In this document: piece after piece, positions 25,005 to 32,271 of the stretch
How the letters are laid out: each line of letters begins with the position of its first letter
How positions within the stretch are numbered: position 1 is the stretch's first letter
Source: Candidatus Gottesmanbacteria bacterium
GTDB lineage: Bacteria > Patescibacteriota > Microgenomatia > UBA10105
DNA length: 32,271 nucleotides
Reading direction: 5' to 3'
NCBI GenBank assembly: GCA_023245415.1
Contig: JAHFKJ010000016.1
Span: 1-32,271, forward strand
The notes under the pieces: model-generated
Databases searched by the model: none
What the model was told of the DNA's origin: nothing
The model's input: the letters and a program-made list of their open reading frames with translations, nothing else
Translations under genes and position numbers: made by a program

Positions 25005-28000
25005 TCATTTAAGCAGTATTTTTGAGAAAGACCGTCTTATGAATAACGTTAAGGGATTGCATTGAATTATAGAACTTGTCTTACAAAGTAAAAACAAAAA
25101 CGGTACCGGAAGCAATCCAAACCCCACGAATTCCAATATCTGCGGCCAGAAGAATATATATATGGTTGTAGGTGGTAAGTTATGAGTTGTAAGTTTTTTT
25201 ACACCATATAAATCTGCCTTTCCAGTCTCACAACCTACAACCCACAACTTACAACTATTTAACACCCACCCATTCGCCCAGTTATTGACGAGAACGTGAT
25301 TTGTCAACTGCTCTCCGAATATAAAAGGTAGAAAATTAGCTAACTTACATCTCACAACTGATAACTCACAACTTGGCAATAGATACGCCACCCAGCCAGT
25401 ATTAAAGCTTTGAGATAACACAAGTGTTGGTTGTAAATTGCTTGTCCTGAGTGGTTCGACCGCGTTCACCATAAACAGAGTCGAAGGATCAGTTAGATCC
25501 TGTAACTTGTCCATATTTAAAGTGACCCAATATTCCGCCGGATTTGGGTGAGTTGACGAAATTGTGTTTGTTGAAAGTAACGTTTTTTGAAAGTTGATAG
25601 AAGAATCAGTAAGCTTCATTTGGCTCAAAAAATGATAGGGTATAGGATATATTTTGATTCTCTTAATATCATTTATAGTAGGAACGCGACCGATGGAGTT
25701 GTTATCAAGACTTAAGTTATAACCGATACCTGAAGCTTCAAGTGGTGGAATCACTATATAGTCTTGAAAAAAACCATTTACATCAAGTAGGGTAGGTTCA
25801 ATATAAGTATCTAAAATAGTTCTGCGATTCTCTTTGTTTACCATTGTAAAAAGCAAATTTTTACCTTCGATATGACGAGCTTCGATTTCAACTAAGTAAC
25901 TTTGGAATTGGGGTAATTGTGGTAGAAAAATATTGACACAGTTACTGGAGTCGATACTTTTAAGTCGCAAAATTTTTTCTCCCTTTTCTTCAAGCTGCTG
26001 ATGTTCGTAAATGCCCGTATTTAATTCATCACAGCTTTTCGGTGGTTGGTTCAGGTCAGCAGTAGTTGAACTATCATAATGATAAGCATTATGTGTTTTG
26101 GGGACATCTATCGTTAAATTAGTTTCATTTGAAACTTGAATTTTTATATCTGTTGGTGAACTTGCGGTTTTCTCATTCAATTGGATTATCAGTGTATCGT
26201 TTGATGATATTTTAGGAAAATCAGTTTTTTGATTAGTTATAGATATCCCATCGTATTGAGGGATGTGAAGTGTATAGTTATTAATTGACTTTGGTAAGAT
26301 TGTCGTGATTTTATAACTGCTAGAACTTTCTTTGACGATAAATCCCAATTCTTTCTGTGACCTGCCCGTAAACAATGAACGAAATGGATAATAGATATCA
26401 ATCTTTTGGTTACCATCGCTTATATACGAGCCATATTCATGGTAGGCATTGTCAAAGTCATTCCATTGATACAGGGGATATATATTGGGAGGTTTCTGAT
26501 AAAGTGACACAAAATTTTGTACATCATTTTTATCATGTTTGACGGTGTATAGTTCAAGAGATGAAAAAGTTCTAACCTTTAGTACTTTGTCTGACTTAGT
26601 AAGTATTTTTTCCAATTCGTCAAGGTAAAGTGCTCGGTAATAAGCTGCGTTGATGATATTTTTATCAACAAGCAGCGTCTCAATATGGTATTTGTCTAAT
26701 AAGTTTTCAAAATTGGCTCCATTTGATTGATAAAGACTTTGAGATAATTCCCAATAAAAATTTTCATTCTTGTCGCTCCACGGATCAAATGCGCGGTCTA
26801 TAGTTGGTTGTGCTAAGCCAAACCATTGAAAACCTGAGTTGATCACGCCCCATTTATATTGAGTCCAAGCCCAATACCAGGGAGCTGGTAGCACGGCGAT
26901 ACGTGAGTTAGGGCTTTCTTTATCGAGATAGTTAAACAAGGCAAAATATTCTTGAGGAATATTTGTACGCAAACGGTTGTAAACAAAATCGCCTGTAAAA
27001 GAAGGAAGGTTATAGAGAGCCAGAAATAAAAGTATTAAGCCGATTGAAGCGTACAGTGTTAATTTGTTGCTAAGACGACTCAAGAAAAGGCTTATTTTCT
27101 GTAGTCCATAAACAAGCAAAATTGTGTACGCAAAAGCATAAGCTATAAAAAATTTGGTAAACACAAAGCGAAAAACGTTGTGAAATAGAGGTACATAGGT
27201 ACGCAAGAGATAGGAAAACACGTTTAAGATAGGGATATCATTGCCGATAATTAAAAAGGTGAATATAAAAATAAGTAAAAATGGATACATAATTTTCCGT
27301 TTTTCTTTGAGGATCAAAAATGAGCCGGAGATAGTCAGTGCAAAAAATGTCCATCCTATAAATTCAATGCTGATATTGTTGAGATGATCTTTCCATGGGG
27401 CAAACATCATAACTTGTTGACTCGTTTGCCAGTCATATTGGATATAATCCAGATCAAACCCCCGCATCAAAGCGGTATTTTTGAAGTCGCCATATTTATG
27501 ATTTTTAAGAAAAATATCGTCCGTTGCCATTTGATTATTTTTCGAATTCGCAATGATTGAGGAATTTTTTATTGCAGATATAGTAAAAGGCAGCCCCCAA
27601 TAAGCATTTGTACAGAATGTAATCAGAACTATTGCTAAGATCGGCTTAAAAGCTTTTTTGCGGTTTTGGATGAGTTGTGTGATGAGCATTATGCTTAGGA
27701 TGAGTATGTAAACAAGAAAAACGGTGGGCACATGAGCTTGGGGAGTCGCTAAAAATGAAAATAGGCCGAAAAACAGGATTGATTTGCGTGTCGGGTGTTC
27801 AAAATAGTGGAGCAACGTAACTATCAAAATGGGTAAAAAGGCAAAGTGTACCAGGAATGGTTCAAATGGAAGGTAAAACATTTGCACGACGGCAAAGTTG
27901 TATTGATAAAATATAGCTCCAATAAAGGCGAAAGTTTTGACATGTATATATAAAAGTTCATGAGGAGGGGCAATTTTCTTAAGTACATATCTTAGTAATA

Positions 28001-28337
28001 CGTACATACCGATACCGCCTATACAGTGCATAGAAAAAACAAATACATATCTCAATACATTCTGTGGAAAAATCCATGAGAGGACATATATAAATAAATA
28101 ATGAGGTAGATTTGCAGCATGAGACAAACCGTCTTCCAAGCCTAACCCTCGGTATTCTTGCCAAACTGCAAATATAACTCGCTTGAAGTTCAAACCAAAG
28201 TTTAGTTCAGGAAAAAGATTGTCCCAACCGATTAAGTAAGTATGAGGAGTATAGTTAAAAAAAAATAAAACCAACTCAATAAGAATAATCGTAAGAATCG
28301 GCCAGTAATTCTTAATCAGTTTTACAAGTGCTTTCAT
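25005..28337 (-). CDS. Large multi-TM membrane protein, probable glycosyltransferase-like (YfhO/GT-C type)
   Basis: 1110 aa with about a dozen hydrophobic segments and a long extracytoplasmic region; adjacent to a GT2 gene. Confidence 0.5.
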   Translation of the reverse strand: MKALVKLIKNYWPILTIILIELVLFFFNYTPHTYLIGWDNLFPELNFGLNFKRVIFAVWQEYRGLGLEDGLSHAANLPHYLFIYVLSWIFPQNVLRYVFVFSMHCIGGIGMYVLLRYVLKKIAPPHELLYIHVKTFAFIGAIFYQYNFAVVQMFYLPFEPFLVHFAFLPILIVTLLHYFEHPTRKSILFFGLFSFLATPQAHVPTVFLVYILILSIMLITQLIQNRKKAFKPILAIVLITFCTNAYWGLPFTISAIKNSSIIANSKNNQMATDDIFLKNHKYGDFKNTALMRGFDLDYIQYDWQTSQQVMMFAPWKDHLNNISIEFIGWTFFALTISGSFLILKEKRKIMYPFLLIFIFTFLIIGNDIPILNVFSYLLRTYVPLFHNVFRFVFTKFFIAYAFAYTILLVYGLQKISLFLSRLSNKLTLYASIGLILLFLALYNLPSFTGDFVYNRLRTNIPQEYFALFNYLDKESPNSRIAVLPAPWYWAWTQYKWGVINSGFQWFGLAQPTIDRAFDPWSDKNENFYWELSQSLYQSNGANFENLLDKYHIETLLVDKNIINAAYYRALYLDELEKILTKSDKVLKVRTFSSLELYTVKHDKNDVQNFVSLYQKPPNIYPLYQWNDFDNAYHEYGSYISDGNQKIDIYYPFRSLFTGRSQKELGFIVKESSSSYKITTILPKSINNYTLHIPQYDGISITNQKTDFPKISSNDTLIIQLNEKTASSPTDIKIQVSNETNLTIDVPKTHNAYHYDSSTTADLNQPPKSCDELNTGIYEHQQLEEKGEKILRLKSIDSSNCVNIFLPQLPQFQSYLVEIEARHIEGKNLLFTMVNKENRRTILDTYIEPTLLDVNGFFQDYIVIPPLEASGIGYNLSLDNNSIGRVPTINDIKRIKIYPIPYHFLSQMKLTDSSINFQKTLLSTNTISSTHPNPAEYWVTLNMDKLQDLTDPSTLFMVNAVEPLRTSNLQPTLVLSQSFNTGWVAYLLPSCELSVVRCKLANFLPFIFGEQLTNHVLVNNWANGWVLNSCKLWVVGCETGKADLYGVKKLTTHNLPPTTIYIFFWPQILEFVGFGLLPVPFLFLLCKTSSIIQCNPLTLFIRRSFSKILLK

Positions 28338-28346
28338 AGGTAAGTC

Positions 28347-29690
28347 TCACCTACTAAGCGTAGCGTATTTTCTAAAATTTGATAAGGAGGGAAGTTTAAA
28401 TCCCACTTTCGTTGGTCTAATTCCGCGCACTAGCATATATAAGGGCACGATGAGTCTTTCTGGGATTGGTAGGACAACCATGACCTGTCCAATCATACAT
28501 AAGAGTGCCTTCATGGACAATACATATTGTAAATGTCTTATGGCTACTATGCGAATCTTAATCGAATCAATAAACTTAGCTTTCGGTTGAGATAATGACA
28601 TATTTTTGCCATGCATGCGATATTTCAATAAATACTCTGGTAGATTGGCAAACTGGCCGTAATTTAAAAACTTAAAAAACGTATAGTAATCATCATTCAC
28701 GTTAAATCGCATTTCATAGATGCGATCTTGACGAGGTAACAATGATTTGCGAATCATGACTGAAGGATGGATCATTGGATGGAAGATCCCATATTGACGA
28801 TAAATTTCAGCATGAGTTGTGGGCATATTTTTTTTGCCTACCACTTTTCCATATTTATCGATAACAATGGCCTGCGTACCCAATACAATCGTTTCAGGAT
28901 AGTTTTGCATATATATTACTTGTTTTTCTATTCTTGAGGGGTGTGCGATGTCATCAGCGTCCATACGAGCGATGAGTTCTCCCCGTGATTTGGTAAAGCC
29001 ATAATTCATAGCTCCGTTTCCAGCAGAGTTGGTTTGTTTGGAAGTCGTAAAAACGCGCAGTCTTTGAGGATGCTTTCGTTGGTATTTTTCTGCTATGAGC
29101 AGTGAGTTATCAGTTGAAGCGTCATTGACGACAATCAATTCTAAATTCTTGTAGGTTTGATTAAGAATAGACTCAATTGCTTCCACGAGGAACTGATCGC
29201 CGTTATAGACCGGCATGATGACAGAAACCAGCGGTTTTTTGGTGGACACCGTTGAAAAGGCTTTAATGTCCTGATATGCTATGACCGGTGGAGGGTAAAC
29301 TCCCGAAGCGGGAGCCAAGCCTGATAATCTTAGGGTCCCGGCGCGAGCTGGGATGGAGTGCAAGTCTCCTGCCCTCCGCTCTCTTGACAAGTTAGATGTT
29401 GATGTGTTATTATATAAAGGATTATCAGGCTTGGGGGATTTTGCATTCCCATTGCCCAAAGAAGCCGCTTCGTAAGAGGCGGTTTTTTGATGGGAGAGTT
29501 TCACGATTTCATCGTGATTACTCTCCCACATCCGGCCGGAATGAACATTCGGCTGCGTGGAAGTAGACCACGAGACGAATTTGAGTGAAGGCGGATGGTG
29601 GTTGATTTTTTCATTTTTCCCCACCACCGACCTTCCGGCCATAAGTACCGGATTCAAACATGATTTCAATCGTAGAGTTTGTTGGTTCAT
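28347..29690 (-). CDS. Glycosyltransferase family 2; annotated N-terminal extension probably not translated
   Basis: PLVSVIMPVYNGDQFLVEAIESILNQTYKNLELIVVNDASTDNS and ARMDADDIAHPSR. The first ~150 residues translate a hairpin-rich repeat region. Confidence 0.85.
   Translation of the reverse strand: MNQQTLRLKSCLNPVLMAGRSVVGKNEKINHHPPSLKFVSWSTSTQPNVHSGRMWESNHDEIVKLSHQKTASYEAASLGNGNAKSPKPDNPLYNNTSTSNLSRERRAGDLHSIPARAGTLRLSGLAPASGVYPPPVIAYQDIKAFSTVSTKKPLVSVIMPVYNGDQFLVEAIESILNQTYKNLELIVVNDASTDNSLLIAEKYQRKHPQRLRVFTTSKQTNSAGNGAMNYGFTKSRGELIARMDADDIAHPSRIEKQVIYMQNYPETIVLGTQAIVIDKYGKVVGKKNMPTTHAEIYRQYGIFHPMIHPSVMIRKSLLPRQDRIYEMRFNVNDDYYTFFKFLNYGQFANLPEYLLKYRMHGKNMSLSQPKAKFIDSIKIRIVAIRHLQYVLSMKALLCMIGQVMVVLPIPERLIVPLYMLVRGIRPTKVGFKLPSLSNFRKYATLSR
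29290..29377. other. Candidate structured RNA/multi-hairpin element
   Basis: GGAGGG/CCCTCC closing stem enclosing CTCCCG-AAG-CGGGAG, TCCCGG/CTGGGA and GGAG/CTCC hairpins. Confidence 0.4.
29384..29413 (+). promoter_or_regulatory. Promoter TTGACA-N18-TATTAT for a candidate small RNA
   Basis: No plus-strand ORF follows directly; a terminator follows at 29464-29488. Confidence 0.5.
29420..29488 (+). ncRNA. Candidate ~70-nt small RNA ending in an intrinsic terminator
   Basis: Promoter upstream; TTGGG...CCCAA hairpin; CCGCTTCGTAAGAGGCGGTTTTTT terminator. Confidence 0.4.
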
Positions 29691-29703
29691 ATATTTCCTC
29701 TTT

Positions 29704-29794
29704 TGTCATTGCGATCCTGAGTACAATCGAAGGAGAAGCAATCTTCTTAATGAGATTGCCGCGTCTCCGGCTGCGCCGGATCCTCGCAATGACA
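29704..29794. repeat. MITE-like dispersed repeat with inverted ends TGTCATTGCGA/TCGCAATGACA
   Basis: Perfect 11-bp terminal inverted repeat; shares interior with 9895-9962. Confidence 0.7.
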
Positions 29795-29870
29795 TGTTTG
29801 TTCTTGTCAAAACGAATCTACCTATCATGATCAACGGCCTGCCACCATCAATCAGATAGGCAGATTTGCG

Positions 29871-29899
29871 TTGACAAAAAAAAGACTCAAGCGTATAGT
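29871..29899 (+). promoter_or_regulatory. Promoter TTGACA-N17-TATAGT, 9 nt before ATG
   Basis: ATG at 29909. Confidence 0.7.
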
Positions 29900-29908
29900 A
29901 AAACCATT

Positions 29909-30121
29909 ATGAAAACAAGTGTTTTAAACTATCACATTATCGTAGAGCCTGATATCCAGACGGGAACCAAAAAATTAGGTTACACGGCTCTTTGTCCTAC
30001 CCTAGGTGTTGCCGACGATGGTGATTCCATCGAGGAAGCGATCATCAATGTGACTGATGCTATCAAAGCCTATGTTGACAGTCTTGTTGCTGATGGGCTA
30101 CTGGTCGAAATTGACTTTTGA
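29909..30121 (+). CDS. HicB-like antitoxin, no HicA partner visible
   Basis: YHIIVEPD...GYTALCPTLGVADDGDSIEEAIINVTDAIKAYVDSLVADG. Confidence 0.7.
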   Translation: MKTSVLNYHIIVEPDIQTGTKKLGYTALCPTLGVADDGDSIEEAIINVTDAIKAYVDSLVADGLLVEIDF

Positions 30122-30150
30122 TACCAATTTGCTATACTTATAGTTATAAA

Positions 30151-30191
30151 ATCCCCTGGTGCTCGGATTTTCCGGTGCCCAGGGTTTTTTT
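30151..30191 (+). terminator. Intrinsic terminator after HicB-like gene
   Basis: CCCTGGTGCTCGG-ATTTT-CCGGTGCCCAGGGTTTTTTT. Confidence 0.75.
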
Positions 30192-30206
30192 GTTATACTG
30201 GTAGTT

Positions 30207-30755
30207 ATGAATAATAAATCAATCGTCATATTTGACGGCAGCAACTTCTATTACAAACTCAAATCATTGAATTTGTCTCACACGTCTCAGTTTGATTACC
30301 ACAGATTTGCTTTACATTTAAACCAGTCACAACAACTTGTTGCTGCATATTATTGCATTGGCAAAATCAAGGCTGCTCAAGAAGATATAAAAGCGCGTAC
30401 TATGATGGCAAAACAACAATCGTTAGCGACAAGACTGCAAAAGGAAGGTTTTGTCATCCAGTACGGTTTTCTTCTCAAAACAGATTCTCACTACAAAGAA
30501 AAAGGTGTTGATATCCAAATTGCGGTAGATCTCATGCGTGGAGCTTACCGCAATGAATATAACAGTGTATATCTTGTGAGTTCAGATTCTGATCTGGTTC
30601 CTGCAATACGAGAAGTCCAATCGGTAGGTAAGCACGTCGTATATGTTGGTTTTGAGCATAAGCCAAGTTTTGCTTTGCTCAAAACCGCACGCGAATCACG
30701 TTTGCTTACCAAAAATGATCTGTTGCCGTTTTTTCCACCAGCTACTTCTTCCTAA
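30207..30755 (+). CDS. NYN-domain (LabA/DUF88-like) putative ribonuclease
   Basis: SIVIFDGSNFYYKLK, EKGVDIQIAVDLMRGA, YLVSSDSDLVPAI. TATACT just upstream supports start at 30207 rather than 30159. Confidence 0.85.
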   Translation: MNNKSIVIFDGSNFYYKLKSLNLSHTSQFDYHRFALHLNQSQQLVAAYYCIGKIKAAQEDIKARTMMAKQQSLATRLQKEGFVIQYGFLLKTDSHYKEKGVDIQIAVDLMRGAYRNEYNSVYLVSSDSDLVPAIREVQSVGKHVVYVGFEHKPSFALLKTARESRLLTKNDLLPFFPPATSS

Positions 30756-30814
30756 CTTTATTCAATTGTTAAAGAGCTACTTCTACAAACGATTCTGCTG
30801 ATCTTTGATTTCTA

Positions 30815-31025
30815 CGCCTTGGGCGTAAAAATCAAGGAAAGCAGGAGGAGGTTAGAGTTGTGAAAAGTCACAACACATTGCCTCCTCCAGCCCGTTTGCA
30901 ATAATTGCTTTTGACCTTTTTAGGGGTCAAAAATTTCGTTCAGTCTAAAAACAAAGCGCGCAAGCCTGCGCATGCACTTCGCGCTTCGCGATTTTTTGCA
31001 CCCTCTGGCGCAGATTTGTCTCTCC
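30815..31025. ncRNA. Candidate structured noncoding RNA or hairpin cluster, strand uncertain
   Basis: Successive strong hairpins TTGATTT-TACGCC/GGCGTA-AAATCAA, GGAGGAGG-GTTGTGA/TCACAAC-CCTCCTCC, TTTTGACC/GGTCAAAA; no supported ORF. Confidence 0.4.
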
Positions 31026-31100
31026 CACACACGGTGGAAAAAACATAATTATACTCATCAACCCCGAGGGAGTTGAAAAGCTGATGAGTTAAACCTCAAC

Positions 31101-32271
31101 CTACGGCGCCGGGGCAGGCGTCGGGGTGGGGGCCGGGGCGGGCGCGGGTTGGGCAGCCGAGCGCGGGTGGTGTGTGATCAACCTGACGATCAAACCAATC
31201 AGACTGAGCACTATCGGCACCAACCAAGTTAGTAATCCAAGTGGAAATGCAAAAATAGACGCAACAATCGCGCCGATAGTTGTCATTACCATGAGGATCC
31301 ACCAACAAAGCCAAAACGCGCAGCCGGTGAACCAATTCACCCCGCTCCAACTTTTTTTGGCCAGCCAGATCCACCAATCCCAGAGAACGAATTTTATAAT
31401 CCGTCCTATAATTTTGATGGTCCACACGAGGCCTTCCCAGATCCAGCTAAAGAAATTTCCGGTAGACTCTTTAGCTGCGGGCGCGGTTTTCTTAAACCAG
31501 TTACCAACACTGGTTAAGATATTCGCGACACCACCGAACCCGAGGGCGTGTGCAGCACCGTTTGCGACGGTCGTCGCGATGTTCGAGGGCGCCGCGGGCT
31601 GGGCAGCCGGGGCCGGGCGCGGGCGGAGGGACCAGGCGGCTATCGCGGCCAACGCCAGCGTATAAGGGCCACCGCAGCAACAGAGCAAAAGGAAGGCCCA
31701 AATCCATGGCGTCCAGTCGATCGGAGCGCCGGTGGTTCCGCGCTCGGGCCGCGAGGTCGGGCTGTACTCGGGCGTTGAGCTCCGCATGGGCTCGGTCGTT
31801 TCGGCCGGCGGAATTGCAGTTGGTGCCTCGAGCACGTTCCACTTGCAGGTGCTCGGATCCCATTCGACCTTTCCGGCCGGCGGCTCGGGTACCTTGCATA
31901 CGATCGGGGTAGGTATCAGGGTGTTGGCCGGCGGGATGGGTGAGGCGAGGGTCGCGACGTACGTGGCGGTCGGACTCAACGTTGCAACTGTGCTAGGCTC
32001 ACGCAAGGCGAAACTGAAGCCACTCGCTGCAGACTCATTACATTTAACAAAAACCCAACTCTCAGGCTCGTGACCGCTAGTGGCAGAAACATTCAAGTGT
32101 TCGATATTCTGCCTTGAGACGAGGAGCTCGCCTTTGTCGAATGGATGATTCCCGTCCCAGTTAAGCCATGCAAAGCATTCAGGGCCCAGGTAGGCGTATT
32201 CACCAGCTTGCAGTGTAACCGCAACTTCATGAGCCAGGCGGTTCGGTCCTGGCAAACAGGGTTGATACCAC
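31101..32271 (-). CDS. GC-rich membrane protein with Pro/Ala/Thr-rich linkers, N-terminus beyond window
   Basis: Open frame to window end (...YQPCLPGPNRLAHEV); TM segments and (PA)n C-terminus. Confidence 0.65.
   Translation of the reverse strand, partial: WYQPCLPGPNRLAHEVAVTLQAGEYAYLGPECFAWLNWDGNHPFDKGELLVSRQNIEHLNVSATSGHEPESWVFVKCNESAASGFSFALREPSTVATLSPTATYVATLASPIPPANTLIPTPIVCKVPEPPAGKVEWDPSTCKWNVLEAPTAIPPAETTEPMRSSTPEYSPTSRPERGTTGAPIDWTPWIWAFLLLCCCGGPYTLALAAIAAWSLRPRPAPAAQPAAPSNIATTVANGAAHALGFGGVANILTSVGNWFKKTAPAAKESTGNFFSWIWEGLVWTIKIIGRIIKFVLWDWWIWLAKKSWSGVNWFTGCAFWLCWWILMVMTTIGAIVASIFAFPLGLLTWLVPIVLSLIGLIVRLITHHPRSAAQPAPAPAPTPTPAPAP

Noticed and set aside
24884-25012. 42-aa ORF MKKQTDNEALNQGLPLSKSYPPVRFSYRSTLKKPSSEAILFI
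   Set aside because: Too short to support; overlaps the end of the convergent membrane gene. Could be an antitoxin fragment but unprovable here.
29290-29400. Possible SAM-I riboswitch on the minus strand (TCAAGAGAGCGGAGGGCAGG)
   Set aside because: Only the opening segment resembles it; the conserved GGCAACC-type core and downstream aptamer pieces are missing.
29557-29859. 100-aa plus ORF
   Set aside because: Translates the hairpin region and the MITE-like repeat; no coding evidence.
31126-31912. Several GC-rich ORFs on both strands antisense or out of frame to 31101-32271
   Set aside because: High GC lowers stop frequency; only the long minus frame gives TM segments and sensible composition.
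1-32271. CRISPR array
   Set aside because: No regularly spaced direct repeats with unique spacers were seen; repeats here are palindromic or irregular.

Overview
This AT-leaning bacterial window looks like Candidate Phyla Radiation (Patescibacteria/Microgenomates-like) DNA; that lineage is inferred from gene content and style. Recognisable genes: argS, lepA, tRNA-Thr(GGT), two exosortase-like paralogues, an L-isoaspartate methyltransferase-like protein, a prohibitin/SPFH protein, a VirD4/TraG-like ATPase, an NYN-domain protein, a GT2 and a large multi-TM glycosyltransferase-like protein, two TAT-signal proteins, and several toxin-antitoxin loci. Most interesting: (1) an intact lepA (15265-17406) lies between the N-terminal (15115-15183) and C-terminal (17489-17563) fragments of a second, diverged lepA. 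Both junctions carry copies of one palindromic element in opposite orientation, and the inverted repeat CCCCAGTAC/GTACTGGGG falls exactly at the boundaries. (2) The intact tRNA-Thr appears to repeat this layout inside the ends of another tRNA, again with related palindromes. Together these suggest a REP-flanked gene-replacement process. (3) Three antitoxin genes (AbiEi, RHH, HicB) have a deleted, truncated or absent toxin, while two BrnT/BrnA-like pairs look intact. (4) Many genes start with ATG 0-12 nt after a -10 box and 17/18-nt-spaced promoters, which indicates widespread leaderless transcription. (5) Dispersed hairpin repeats are inserted in frame in essential genes, especially lepA. (6) Two intergenic regions look like unassigned structured RNAs. 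No searches or folding programs were run.
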